A stretch of DNA of 64,000 bases from Cryoendolithus antarcticus (taxonomy: Eukaryota; Ascomycota; Dothideomycetes; Cladosporiales; Cladosporiaceae). Position 1 is the first letter of the stretch. Every line of letters starts with the position of its first letter. Shown piece after piece: positions 33,224 through 43,116 of the stretch. The translations under genes were made by a program, and so were the position numbers. The stretch is from the NCBI GenBank assembly GCA_002077065.1, contig NAJO01000019.1, forward strand, positions 806,001-870,000, written 5' to 3'. The notes under the pieces are model-generated. The model saw only the letters and a program-made list of their open reading frames with translations. It made no database searches and was not told the origin of the DNA.

Positions 33224-34153
33224 ATGCTGCGGCAACCGATCCCTTTACAACCGCGATCATGGCAACTCTACGACAAAGCTCAAGGTATACGCGGTCAAGA
33301 CGATGTCGTAGTCCCTATCTCCCTCCCAACGGACGCGCCCCCTCGTGAGATCCTGCTGCCAAGCCAACTCAGTCAGCCTCAGCGAATCCTGAAACGGCCC
33401 TACTTCACAGCTCTGGACGCTTGTGCAGCACAAGACGCTGCTGTCAATGGCCCTTCTTACGTCTACAGCGAGCGGAGTGTGCTCGAAAGCTCGCCTTCTG
33501 CTGCCAACACGTCTTCGCGACGAGACAGCTTGCAGGGTGATGAAAGTTGTGCGGCACCGCCACGAAAGAAGCTGAAGTCGCAGCAAAGGCAGAGTCTGGC
33601 TAACGCGCCTGTCATCACGCCTGCACTGTTGGCACTGAGCGCAGGTGCAAACGAGTCGATGCCTGTATTGCCTATCGTCAAGGTGGCAAAGAAGAGTGTT
33701 GCAGCAAAGTTGCCAGCTGCATCACTGATGCCAGGGCCAAAGTCATCGCGGTCATCGATCGCGTCTGCGAGTCCAGCACCATCTTCTGCACGGCATGGAC
33801 CATCAGCCACACCGAGAGCTCAGAGTGCTGCTCCGCCAAAAGCACCAGTGACAGAAGTACCAAGACTATCGCAAGCACCAACCCCCGAAGCGACTCTATC
33901 CAGAGATCCGGACAATCACGACGGCATGATCCAGATGTACCGCGTTAGAGGGACTTGGTACGAAGTCACCGGCAGCGAAAAGGAAGATTGGCTGAAGGAG
34001 ACGAAGTGGGTGTTCCCTCCGCCGAAGTCAAGCGTGACAGGCATTGTTCCAGGAAAAGCGACGTTCGACGCACCGATGCTGGAAGTAGATCCCATCGTGG
34101 ACTCGCGAGGGGAGACGGAAGATGGCAGGCGAAAATCCACGCGGCGAGGCTAG
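33224..34153 (+). CDS. disordered protein with nuclear-localisation-like motif, unknown function
   Basis: From the preferred ATG at 33224 (MLRQPIPLQPRSWQLYDK) the protein has 309 residues; the frame also opens at 33149, giving 334, but that codon is probably intronic. The N-terminal 60 residues are moderately ordered and include ILKRPYFTALDACAA. Then follows a long Ser/Ala/Pro-rich region with a bipartite basic motif PPRKKLKSQQR, suggesting a nuclear protein. Near the C-terminus a short conserved-looking module reads MIQMYRVRGTWYEVTGSEKE and then DWLKETKWVFPPP, followed by an acidic and basic tail. No enzyme motif, membrane segment or signal peptide is seen. I do not recognise the family; the tryptophan-rich module is the part most likely to identify it. 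Confidence 0.72.
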   Translation: MLRQPIPLQPRSWQLYDKAQGIRGQDDVVVPISLPTDAPPREILLPSQLSQPQRILKRPYFTALDACAAQDAAVNGPSYVYSERSVLESSPSAANTSSRRDSLQGDESCAAPPRKKLKSQQRQSLANAPVITPALLALSAGANESMPVLPIVKVAKKSVAAKLPAASLMPGPKSSRSSIASASPAPSSARHGPSATPRAQSAAPPKAPVTEVPRLSQAPTPEATLSRDPDNHDGMIQMYRVRGTWYEVTGSEKEDWLKETKWVFPPPKSSVTGIVPGKATFDAPMLEVDPIVDSRGETEDGRRKSTRRG

Positions 34154-34630
34154 GAATGAGATCGCGGACGCTGCAGATGTACTATAGTATGCTTCTGTAC
34201 CCATGTTGTATTTAGAAGAATCCTATCCGAAAAATCTCGATGCTCTGATGCTACACGGTCCCACTGGCGGGGCGCTATATGTCTGATCGATCAAATTTAT
34301 ATGGGAGCTTTGCTTCACTCTGCCTCCGCTCGGAAGCCTGAATGTCTCAAGGGGTAAACCTCCTATCCTAAGCATGGGCCCTTGCATCGTAACAAAACAG
34401 AGGGCTGTAAGGGCACTATGGAGAGGACGGTGCGAAATGCAAATCTCTAAGAAGATGCTCTCTCACGGACGGCGTACGTGCAACACGACACTCACGGCGA
34501 GGACGATAGTGGCAGAAGGCTCTTCGGACTTTCGGAAGAGCGGAGGATTGACTCTGCAGTCAGACTCTAGCAGAAGGGGCGCAATGGATGCCGTCGTAGG
34601 TCGTTCATTGATCATTATCTACCTTTCACC
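34154..34630. other. intergenic between convergent genes
   Basis: About 480 bp between the stops of two convergent genes. Presumed 3' regions; nothing else recognised. Confidence 0.45.
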
Positions 34631-37293
34631 CTAGCCTCCGATGCCTTGATGTTCTCCTTCTTCAGCAACCCCACTATCAAACACGATCTCCGGCTCTCGC
34701 CTTGCCGTAGCCAAGCTGCCTAACCGCTTCGCATCAGCCTTACCCCTTGCAGCAACAACCTCACTCCGCCTTCCATGCAATGGACAAATACCTTGACCCT
34801 TGGTCTTATGCTTCAGTTCAACAGGACATAGTGGGCTTCCAGGCAAATGATCCGGAACGTCATGGTCATAAGAGATGATCGTATGACTGTCTGCTGGATG
34901 ATCCGACGCTAACGCCCTTTCGCAGTGACCGCGCATGATATTCTGCTCATGGCGCCGAGTATCGTGGTAGCGCTGAACGAGAGATGTTTGAGAGAAGTCG
35001 GTGACTGTAAGATCCTAACTCTGTAAGTCAAGAGGCTTCGTGGGCTGCGCCATGGCTGTCGCGCTGCGCTTGAAGCTAAGCGAGGCTCTGAGACTGGGTC
35101 GTGACGGCTGTGACATGCCTGAGAAGCCAGAGCGGCGCTTCTTCGAAAGCCTGCTAGAGCCATTGTCGATGAAGGTGAGTTTGCGCATACTGGGAACACC
35201 ACGCAGCTCGGCGACGAATTCTTCGATAACTGAGGATGGTCGGGCCCTCAAACTCGCCGGAGAGGGAATAGCGTGCGCTGGCTCTGCCACGTCATGATGC
35301 TGTGCATGCGTCATCAGCTTACCGAAGAGGCCCTTGCTTGTAGCTTGCGAGCTCTCTATCGGTAGTCCGGCCACAAGGCTGCGTTTAGCAGCAGGAGGCT
35401 GCTTTGCGAATTGATCGCTTGGAGAAGGCTGCGGAGTCTCGTCGGGCCGGAACTTGCCTTCACGCCCTGGTGCCTCAATTGACACGCGCCTTGTGCGGTT
35501 GAAGTCTTCTCGGAGAGGCGTGAGTGGAACAAACAACGATGTTGCCTGCTGATCATCCATTCGAGAAGTTCGCCGACGACCGCGCACCTGCATACCTGCT
35601 TCCATGGGATCTCTTGTATCGGTCAATGGCGAGATTGGAGGCGACATAGCGCCTAGCAACGATGCGGCCTCCTCCGCGGCTTGGCTCGCAGACGGGATGT
35701 CTGCTTGCTTCGGCGCATTCGTCGCCTTTGGCATTGCGCCCTTCCCAAACATTGCGAAGATGCTCGATCGCCTTTGCACAGGCTCTACCGGGCCAAATGC
35801 TGTGTCTACAGCCTGCTGTTCCTTCTCAACCGTGATGATTGCAGGCGCAGGACGCTGAGTCAATGGTGCTGGCTGATCCGGCGATCGAGGTGCGAGCGTT
35901 GGTGTGAAACCAGCTCGGCTTGACATGCTTAGGCGGAGACTCGAGAAGTAGTGGTCCTCCGGCGGAGGGTGTCTCGGCTCTTTGCTGCGCGGACTCTCGC
36001 GTTTGGGCAGAGTTGAATGGAATGGTGAGTGGGCCATGGGGGCGCTCGCGGGCGCCGTTTCTTCAGACGAGTCGTGTCGGGCACGTCGTCGAGAGCCGAG
36101 CAGAGAATGAGAGCTGGTCTGAACGTGTTTGGTCGCGCTTGCTGACTTGGCAACGTCGAGTGAAGATGAGTAGCGCAGTATACCAGGTCGCTTAGGGGCT
36201 GCAGCGGGCTTCGGTGCAGTCTTCGGTGACCTTGACCTGGACTGACCTCTGCTTGGTGAGACTTGGTCACTCGAGTCGCTTGACTTTGCCTGGCGAAGCT
36301 GCTTCGACTGTGGTAGTTTGAGTGGGCCGATAGGTCGCTTGGTCGTAGATTCGAGGAAGGCTTGAAGGCTGTTGATTTGATCCTCTGCTTCCAAGTGGTC
36401 CCGGCTATCCTCAATGACCTTGGGTTTGCCATATGTAGGAGATCGCAAAGGCTGTACCGACTCGCTGTATATCAGCTTCTTCTTTTTCCGATGCGCAAGT
36501 GGCTTACTGTGCTTCTTGAACAGTGCCATATCCGAGTGGGCATGGCGATACAGATGTGCGATGCTGGTGGAAGAAGAGTGCACGCTGTCGTTGAGTCCAG
36601 ACTCATCAGAGCTTGGCGTCTTTGGGGGTGAGTCCTTGAACTTGAACTTCTCGAAGTGTATCTCGCCGACATCGCCAGGGTCAACAGCAGAATCGGAACG
36701 CCTCGACTCTGCATCTTGATTGGTGGCTGGGAGCGGAGTGGCATCCTGGAGCGACGCGGTGCTCACAGCAGGAAGGACACCTTGACGAACGGTCTTGTCA
36801 GACGATTTGGTCAGGACGCTATGGGACCCAACACTGGCTCCCACGAGCTGTGGTGATATCTGCGTGGAGGCGGGTGCCCTCCATGCCTCTCCGCCCTCTC
36901 GCGATCCAGCTGTCGATCGCAGGATGTCGTTCTGTGTCTCTTGGGCTCTGCTGGGCGGAACTGTAGGTCGTACACCTCGTCCTCGCGCCGGCGGGCCCTC
37001 GATGGCCTCGCTGAAGAATGGCGGCTGTGGTGTCGAGGACGGTGTGAAGTACGGGGTGCCGAGTGATCCCGATGCTTCACTCGCCGTGGATGAAGCTCCT
37101 TGTCGAGGACTTCTTTCTGGTGATGCTCCAGATCCTTCACTTCCCTGTTGAGCTTTGCCCTCTCTTTGCCAGAGAACTTCTTGAAGCATGCCAGTGGGTA
37201 GACGCTGCATAGTCCTGCAAGTCCGAGCGCGCAGCTCAGAAAGATACACCGATGATAGCTCTTCTCGGCGTTTATATCAGCATAGAATCCCAT
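34631..37293 (-). CDS. large membrane-anchored disordered protein; frame breaks in the given sequence
   Basis: The coding pieces on the minus strand need two corrections. The N-terminus starts at the ATG 37293 (MGFYADINAEKSYHR) with one membrane helix at about 14-35 and a coiled stretch KDLEHHQKEVLDKE. Near 37091-37097 the coding pattern moves to another frame (SSTASEASGSLGTPYF…) with no possible intron, as if one base were missing. The main frame runs about 700 codons of Ser/Pro/Arg-rich disordered sequence and meets TAG at 35015-35017. Beyond it, in the same frame, a clearly protein-like tail (YHDTRRHEQNIMRGHCERAL, then ASDHPADSH) continues to the stop at 34631. A 90-bp intron at 35005-35094 (GTCTCA..TTACAG) would remove the TAG and keep frame. 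Function unknown; topology suggests a type II or tail-out membrane scaffold. Confidence 0.6.
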
Positions 37294-37873
37294 GGTCAAT
37301 CATTCGACTTGCTGCGTAGGTCATCAGGGCGGCGTGTCGGTTGGTCCAAGATGGTATTCGAGACTTGTAGTGATGGTCCCCAATTTGGCGTGTTCCCACC
37401 GATGATTAAGAACAGTGGGTGTTTGGTCTCAGGATGTGTCGTGTTGGAGGTTTTATTGTGTCGAGAAGTGGCAAGCTTAGGTAGGCGAGGAAGGAGTGAA
37501 GCTGCCCTTCTGTGTCAATTGATGCAACCACGCTCACCTACCAACGCTCCTGCCTACCGCACCGCACGAGATCACTTCATTGAGTAGTGTCGCGGAGAGC
37601 CAGTGTGTCCTACATCTAGAATCTTGTGAACAGAGGCCTTCCGAGCTCTCAGCAGGTACACCTGGGCGAGCTCTCGACTCGCATCGAACGAGAGATGCCG
37701 AAGATCTATTGTGCCTTGAGATCAGCAACGCTTGTGACGTTGAGACTCGATAGCAAACAATTTGCACGGTCTCGTGATATCACGTGGCACTATCTGTACA
37801 CTATACACTTCCTACACAATGGGTAGCTCACGCAATGCTTTCGTCAAATAAGTCCTCTAGTCCTCGACTCGCA
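37294..37873. other. intergenic, nothing recognised
   Basis: About 580 bp holding the promoter of the membrane-anchored disordered protein and the 3' end of the DPBB gene, both on the minus strand. No motif identified. Confidence 0.45.
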
Positions 37874-38789
37874 TCAAGCAGTCGGTGTTGGCTGCAGCCA
37901 AGCCCATGTGATATCGACGCGCCCACTCGCGCTAGGCGCCAGCTTCTCGAAAGCTCCCAAGCTCGTGTCCAGGTCGTTCGGTGCGCATCCAGTGCATCGA
38001 TCGACAACTTTGAGATCGATACTCTTTTGTGCGTTGACCTCCTCGTCGAATCGCGATGCGCGTAACATCAATCCACAAAGGGGATTGTTGTTCGAATTTC
38101 CACCTGTCGATGAGGAGCTTCCAGCCGCATCGAACACGATGTGGGATATCGACACGATCGAGTCGCTGTCCCCGCTCGTTTCGCCGCATGCTCCAAGGCC
38201 AGTGCCGTAGTATGTGAAGTCGCCCACGTGCTTGTCGGTGTTCGTAGGAAGAGGTAGGTTCTGGTTCCTACAGCGGAAATTAGCTACCTGATTTCTCCCA
38301 ATCTCTTGCGCCACTATCCGTGTGTCCAGAGCTTGAGGACCTCCAGATGCAGTCTTTTCGAGAGACAGTACTGCGCAGTGGCTCCGAGGAGCTCTGGTGG
38401 TCGTGCTCTCCCCACCATCTGGCTGCGGGCCACACCCTAGTCGCGGCAACGCTCATAGCGGCTCTGCCCAATTCTCGGTCGCTTGAAGAGGCGGAAGTAG
38501 GTCATACGTACTTCGACTTGCGCGACAGTCCAGCTGCCAGCCCGATGATCAATGCCAGAAGCGCAAGTATGACCGCCAGCAGCACTAAGAGGAAGATCTT
38601 CCGGCTCATACCCAGGTATCTCCGATGCGGCGGCAGAACTCGATCGAGCTTTCCTGAGACACCTGCGCGTCCAGCTCTCCGTGACCCTTTCTTGGTCGGC
38701 GCCGCGACATGGGACCCGCCGTTCTCATGCTCCCACTCCGGCAGCTGCGTCTCCTTCCTAGGTGGTAGGGGTTGCTCGGTTGATGCCAT
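37874..38789 (-). CDS. membrane-anchored DPBB (RlpA/barwin-like) protein
   Basis: The model is complement(37874..38267, 38512..38789), 223 residues. The 244-bp intron (GTACGT..TGTAG with a CTAAT branch-like site) is long for this window, but the phases agree and join the anchor (…GLSRKSK) to NQNLPLPTNTDKHVGDFTYY. Residues 1-60 are hydrophilic and basic, a helix at about 64-87 (KIFLLVLLAVILALLALIIG) is the membrane anchor, and the rest is a double-psi beta-barrel. Barrel motifs are FTYYGTGLGACG, NPLCGLMLRA, and IDLKVVDRCTGCAPNDLDTS with the aspartate of the RlpA/expansin family, then GRVDITWAWL. Such a type II topology would hold the barrel outside the cell or in the secretory lumen. Relatives include expansin-like and plant-barwin-like proteins that bind or loosen wall polymers; enzymatic activity is not implied. 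Confidence 0.85.
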
Positions 38790-39084
38790 TGCTAGAGGGT
38801 GTCCTAGGCGGCTCTCAGAGACTTGCGCGTAGGTCATCCATACATACAGTTTGCTCAGTAGCACCAAACGCGTCACATGGTGGATGAGATGAGTAGTGCG
38901 GTCATCCATCAAGCATTGGCTGGCTGGCACTATACATGAAGTCGCTTACACGTCTTGGCAACGGTGGTTCCATTTCAACGTCGACCAGATGTGTACATCA
39001 CATCCTTTGTATACATATGTGTATCTATATCTTTCGACTGGGAGATGAAGTGTCGATTGCTCGAGACCTTCGAGAGTATCTTAC

Positions 39085-40446
39085 TCAATATTTCTCGCCC
39101 TCGAGGATCGGTTTCGCTTCCTCACTCCTCCACCAACTCACTCCCTCCTTGCCAGGGTACTCGAATTGGTCCATGCTCTTCGCCTTCATCTCCACACTGT
39201 ACCCAGCGCTCATCGGCGTGACATAGTAGCCATCCTTGATCACGCTCGGATTGACGAAGTGCTCATGCAGATGGTCGACGTACTCTAGCACTGAGCGCTT
39301 GCCTGACACGACGACATAGTCAATGGTCGACACATGTGATGTGTACTCTGGTAGCCCAACGCCACCTGAGTGCGGCACGATGGGGATATTGAACTTTTTC
39401 GCCATAAGCAGAACCGCGAGCACTTCGTTCACTCCGCCCATCCGACATGCATCGATTTGGCAGACGTCGATGGCGCCCTGCGCGAGTAGCTGCTTGAATA
39501 TAACGCGGTTTTGGCACATCTCACCAGTCGCTACACCGATCCCATAGGGCTTCAGCGCTTCTCGTATTGTCTTATGGCCAAAGACATCGTCGGGCGAGGT
39601 CGGCTCCTCAATGAACCAGGGCTTGAACTCGGCAAGCTGCTTCATATACTCGATCGCCTCGGGGACCGACCAGATCTGGTTGGCGTCAACCATAAGAACG
39701 TTGCCTTTGTCATAGCCGATGACTTCACGTGCGATGCTCAACCGCTTCCGGTCATCTTTCAGTGAACTGCCGACCTTCAGCTTGAAGTGCTTGTAGCCCT
39801 TTGCCAATGTCTCTTCTAGCAGGCCCTTCATCTTTGCTTCTCCGTAGCCTAGCCAACCGGCACTCGTGGTATATGCAGGTACAGCCTGATTCGCTTCTGC
39901 TTCCTTGACCCTCCCTGCCTTACCCGCCTCCTCTTCCTTCAGCATCTCTACTGCTTCCTCAGGTGTCATCGCATCCGTAATGTATCTGAAGTCAATGCAC
40001 CTCACGAACTCCTCGGGACTCATATCCGCCACAATCCTCCACACAGGCTTACCCAGCACCTTTGCCCACAGATCCCAAATAGCATTGACCACAGCTCCCA
40101 GCGCGAGGTGTATGACACCCTTCTCGGGCCCAATCCATCGGAGCTGCGAGTCCGCAACCAGATACCGCCACGTCTTGCCCCAGTCCGCTACCAGGTCCTC
40201 GAGCTTCTTGCCCTTCACTCGGTCTGCGAGCAGGTTGATAGCGTGGCAGACTATCTCGTTACCCCGGCCTATCGTGAAGGTCATGCCATGGCCGGTGTGG
40301 GACGTGTCCGTGCCTAGGATGCAGTAGGCGGACGAGTAGTTTCCGGCGGCATTCATCGCATCGCTCCCGGTTTTGTCAAGGGAGGTTGGGAAGCGCACAT
40401 CGCGTGTGGAGTAGGAGGTAATCGTTACCATGTTCGCGGCGCTCAA
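39085..40446 (-). CDS. LGD1: L-galactonate dehydratase
   Basis: A single exon of 453 residues. This enolase-superfamily enzyme dehydrates L-galactonate to 2-keto-3-deoxy-L-galactonate. It is the second step of the fungal D-galacturonate route (reductase, dehydratase, aldolase) used to grow on pectin. The match to fungal Lgd1/GaaB is strong along the whole length, from RDVRFPTSLDKTGSDAMNAA to YPGKEGVSWW. Active-site features of the mandelate-racemase subgroup are present: the Lys-x-Lys of HFKLKVG near 220, metal ligands in VDANQ near 252, EEP near 279 and GEMCQ near 309, and the histidine of PHSGG near 357. The start at 40446 gives a six-residue longer lead than an alternative ATG (MVTITSYSTRDV). 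No other galacturonate-pathway gene is in the window. Two CCACCAAT motifs upstream suggest galacturonate induction. Confidence 0.95.
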   Translation of the reverse strand: MSAANMVTITSYSTRDVRFPTSLDKTGSDAMNAAGNYSSAYCILGTDTSHTGHGMTFTIGRGNEIVCHAINLLADRVKGKKLEDLVADWGKTWRYLVADSQLRWIGPEKGVIHLALGAVVNAIWDLWAKVLGKPVWRIVADMSPEEFVRCIDFRYITDAMTPEEAVEMLKEEEAGKAGRVKEAEANQAVPAYTTSAGWLGYGEAKMKGLLEETLAKGYKHFKLKVGSSLKDDRKRLSIAREVIGYDKGNVLMVDANQIWSVPEAIEYMKQLAEFKPWFIEEPTSPDDVFGHKTIREALKPYGIGVATGEMCQNRVIFKQLLAQGAIDVCQIDACRMGGVNEVLAVLLMAKKFNIPIVPHSGGVGLPEYTSHVSTIDYVVVSGKRSVLEYVDHLHEHFVNPSVIKDGYYVTPMSAGYSVEMKAKSMDQFEYPGKEGVSWWRSEEAKPILEGEKY

Positions 40447-40519
40447 TGCTTCTCGCTTCTTCTTGTGGTACTCCTGCTGATTACTGCAGTCGGAACCGCG
40501 GTTGTCGAAGAGCTTCTGC

Positions 40520-40527
40520 CCACCAAT
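40520..40527 (+). promoter_or_regulatory. CCACCAAT motif near the L-galactonate dehydratase start
   Basis: CCACCAAT lies 74-81 bp before the ATG. It fits the CCNCCAAT core associated with the galacturonate regulator GaaR in Aspergillus and the related ATTGGTGG element in Botrytis. It also contains CCAAT, so a general CCAAT-binding complex is an alternative reader. Confidence 0.5.
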
Positions 40528-40855
40528 CGCTCTTGTTGGTGAAACACAAGGTGCGTTTCGCTAGGCCTTGGAATTGCTGAATGCGCTGACAAGCAGTAAG
40601 GGCCTGAGCTGGTATAAAGAACTTGTAATCGCTTTAGGAAGTTAAAGGATCTGGAAAGAAAAGGATGGCCTGGCTGCTAGGAGAAGTGAACCTTGGTAGA
40701 CCACCTACCTACTCAACCCGAGCTGCTGGTACACGAGGGCCCAATGCAGAATATGGTATGGCTCGCTGCATCGTTGTACCGACATGCGATGAACACATGA
40801 TAATTGTGTCTCGCGCTTCACGAGGTCAAAACGCGTCAAACGCCGATCACAGCTC

Positions 40856-40863
40856 ATTGGTGG
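40856..40863 (-). promoter_or_regulatory. second ATTGGTGG (CCACCAAT) motif before L-galactonate dehydratase
   Basis: The plus strand reads TCATTGGTGGG here, about 410 bp before the ATG. It matches the Botrytis galacturonate element TYATTGGTGGA at all but the last position. On the coding strand of the gene it reads CCACCAAT, the same orientation as plus-strand reading of the nearer site is opposite. Confidence 0.45.
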
Positions 40864-41199
40864 GACATTTCTTAGCGAAGCCGAGCTCGGTCCGTTGCTG
40901 TGCGCTGGGTTAGGGTTGATAACCCCAACCACACTTTCACCAGTGAAGCACTCGAGGACAACAACCTAAAGCGACAAGTGTAGGCCCCGGAATGGGATTA
41001 TGAGCTGGCAGATATCACGGGCTTACATTCAGGGTATTTTCTGCTCGTCCATGTGGTTACCGGGCGTGCATCGGTCAAGTGATCGGCAAATACGGTAGAG
41101 TGGGACACATCGCCGAGATCATGGGAAGGATTTGCACAAGTGGGTGGTCATCTTGTGACCTAAAACGCATTCGATGTCTATGTACAACGCACTCCCTTA

Positions 41200-43116
41200 T
41201 CAGAACTCCATACTCTCCAGATTCTTCATGATCTGATCACTCTCCATCTGCTCCACACTAGCCGCGCTCGGCACCTTCAAGCCGAGTGCCACCACGAAGT
41301 CTTCGAAGCAGTTCTCCCAGAAGCGTGTGCCGTCAAGGCATTGATCCCTGCAGAGTGCTCCCGTGTCTTCGGCCATGTCCAGCTCCTCAGTCGCGACACC
41401 GACGCTCCAGCTGAAGCGTTCAGCTGTTTCTTGGGCCGTGGCGCCGTGACCGAAGCCGAGACCTGCTGGCACTGCTGGAGGTAGCTGCTCGAATCCGTCA
41501 CTGCTGAGCTGTGGCGGTATCGGCTGTCGTAGCCAGCTTAGGAGAGCAGCAATAGTCTTCTCGTCTGTGCGACTTCGATCTTGCACTACCAGTAGGCCTG
41601 ACTTGAACTGCCGTAAGCGGATAGGTAAGTGTAGCGTCTCCCACATATTCGCAGCTTTCTCGAAATCAAGCGGAGAGACAAGCTCAATGCCATTGCGGAG
41701 TCGGTTGAAGACAGCCCACAGGTCGACGAGTGATATGATGCCGCCTTCTCGGCGGAGTACGCCGCGGCGGTCATCGGTCAAGAATTCGGCGAGATTGCGT
41801 GCAAGCTCTGTGAGGTAGAGTGTCTCAGAAGACGAGCCAGTGCCAAGCATATCGCGCGTTGTCGAAAGACCAAGCGCGGATGCAGAGTCTGTGAGTAATG
41901 CGCGTGCTTCGGGCGTAATGGAATCTGACGAAGCACTCTGTGAGCGAAATTGCTCTGCCATGGCTATTACTTCTTTGGCGGATGTCATCAGTGCTTCGAG
42001 GTCCTCAAAGGCGGAGCCGATGACTGTCTGATTGTTTTTACAGAGCTCGGCGCCTCGCCGCTCGAGGCCAGCAATGCCTACAACGCGCTGAGGTGGGGGT
42101 GGCGCTGAGTAGGGATCACTGCCTATGCCGCCGTTGTTGACCATCCCAGGCTTCGGTATCGGCGGCGCACTCTGCAGAAGCCACTTTCGTTGCACGAGAG
42201 CTTCGTTCAGTCGTTCCAACATAGCTTTCTCGCCTCCTGCTCGGAACGAGAACTTGATGGTCTCGATAGTGTCGCTACCGACAATACTTTCACCACCGAG
42301 AGATGGCCCTGGCGACTCGGGGCGTGCGATACTGTCACCAATCAACTGCGAGCGCCTGATATTCATTGCCGTGAGAGAAGCACCGCAGATCTCGCAAGTC
42401 GAGAGCGACGCATGGTTGCCGAACGTGCATCTAGGACATATGATCTCGTCGCTGGTGCTGACGCTTGGAACGTCAAATGATCCTCGGCCATTGTTCCCGT
42501 CTGATAATGCACTCGATTTGGGAGACGAATAGGCTGGACGATTGCTGATCGCCGCGATCGCAGCTTTCACCATATGCACGAGTGGTGGTGGGATACCGCA
42601 TGCTTGACAAGCAGGTAGCTTCGTGTGTTGATTCGCTGTCGCCGGATCGAAGTTGGCGGGCACAGCATTCGAGAATCCACAGATCGGGCAGATCCAAGTG
42701 GCGTTGATGTCTCTCGCTGGTGCGGGTGCTGGCGACGGTGCGTGTGAGCGTGCTGGAGAGTTGCCAGGTCTCACCAAAGCGTCGCTGGGAGACGCATACT
42801 TCGGTACCGGACTTCGCAGTCCGTTCTTGGGCGTCTTGGGAAACAAGGTGATCTTCGCACTTGACTTTAGAAAGCCAGCGTAGAACTCCGTATGATCGAC
42901 ATCCTTGAGGTTGACTGCCACAGAGTATTGACGTGGTTCAGTATTGTCGACATAGCAAATCCGGTGGGAGGTCAGGTAGACGTGACCATTTTGATAATTC
43001 GCTATCTTGAACTTGCCCTCATAGAGCCCAACGGCATCCTGCACGAACAGAAGACTCTCATCGTCGTACAGCGAGGGCCGCAGTGCAGGCGTGAGATCGA
43101 GCTGGCGCAGGAACAT
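41200..43116 (-). CDS. VPS36: ESCRT-II subunit Vps36
   Basis: A single exon of 638 residues. Vps36 is the ubiquitin- and lipid-binding arm of ESCRT-II, which sorts ubiquitylated membrane cargo into multivesicular endosomes. The N-terminal GLUE/PH-like domain spans about 1-95 (VGLYEGKFKIANYQNGHVYL, HRICYVDN). Like yeast Vps36, it carries two NZF-type zinc fingers in a long insert: WICPICGFSNA with CQACG near 141-175, and IICPRCTFGN with CEICGASL near 225-247. The second is the canonical four-cysteine form. The EAP30 winged-helix half begins near 330 and includes GIAGLERRGAELCKNNQ, EAREVI-like helices, GIISLVDLWAVFNRLRNG and VVQDRSRTDEKTIAALLSWL. A Pro/Ser linker near 100-140 and Gly-rich segments separate the domains. 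Divergent from THP3, with about 510 bp between starts. Confidence 0.95.
   Translation of the reverse strand: MFLRQLDLTPALRPSLYDDESLLFVQDAVGLYEGKFKIANYQNGHVYLTSHRICYVDNTEPRQYSVAVNLKDVDHTEFYAGFLKSSAKITLFPKTPKNGLRSPVPKYASPSDALVRPGNSPARSHAPSPAPAPARDINATWICPICGFSNAVPANFDPATANQHTKLPACQACGIPPPLVHMVKAAIAAISNRPAYSSPKSSALSDGNNGRGSFDVPSVSTSDEIICPRCTFGNHASLSTCEICGASLTAMNIRRSQLIGDSIARPESPGPSLGGESIVGSDTIETIKFSFRAGGEKAMLERLNEALVQRKWLLQSAPPIPKPGMVNNGGIGSDPYSAPPPPQRVVGIAGLERRGAELCKNNQTVIGSAFEDLEALMTSAKEVIAMAEQFRSQSASSDSITPEARALLTDSASALGLSTTRDMLGTGSSSETLYLTELARNLAEFLTDDRRGVLRREGGIISLVDLWAVFNRLRNGIELVSPLDFEKAANMWETLHLPIRLRQFKSGLLVVQDRSRTDEKTIAALLSWLRQPIPPQLSSDGFEQLPPAVPAGLGFGHGATAQETAERFSWSVGVATEELDMAEDTGALCRDQCLDGTRFWENCFEDFVVALGLKVPSAASVEQMESDQIMKNLESMEF

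Larger units (their letters stand above)
40447..41199. other. promoter region of L-galactonate dehydratase
   Basis: About 750 bp between the dehydratase start and the VPS36 stop, both on the minus strand. Besides the two CCACCAAT motifs, which are listed separately, no gene or repeat is seen. Confidence 0.5.

Noticed and set aside
40830..40835. ACGCGT (MCB-like) before L-galactonate dehydratase
   Set aside because: A lone six-base match about 385 bp upstream of a catabolic gene; chance expected, and cell-cycle control of this gene would make little sense.
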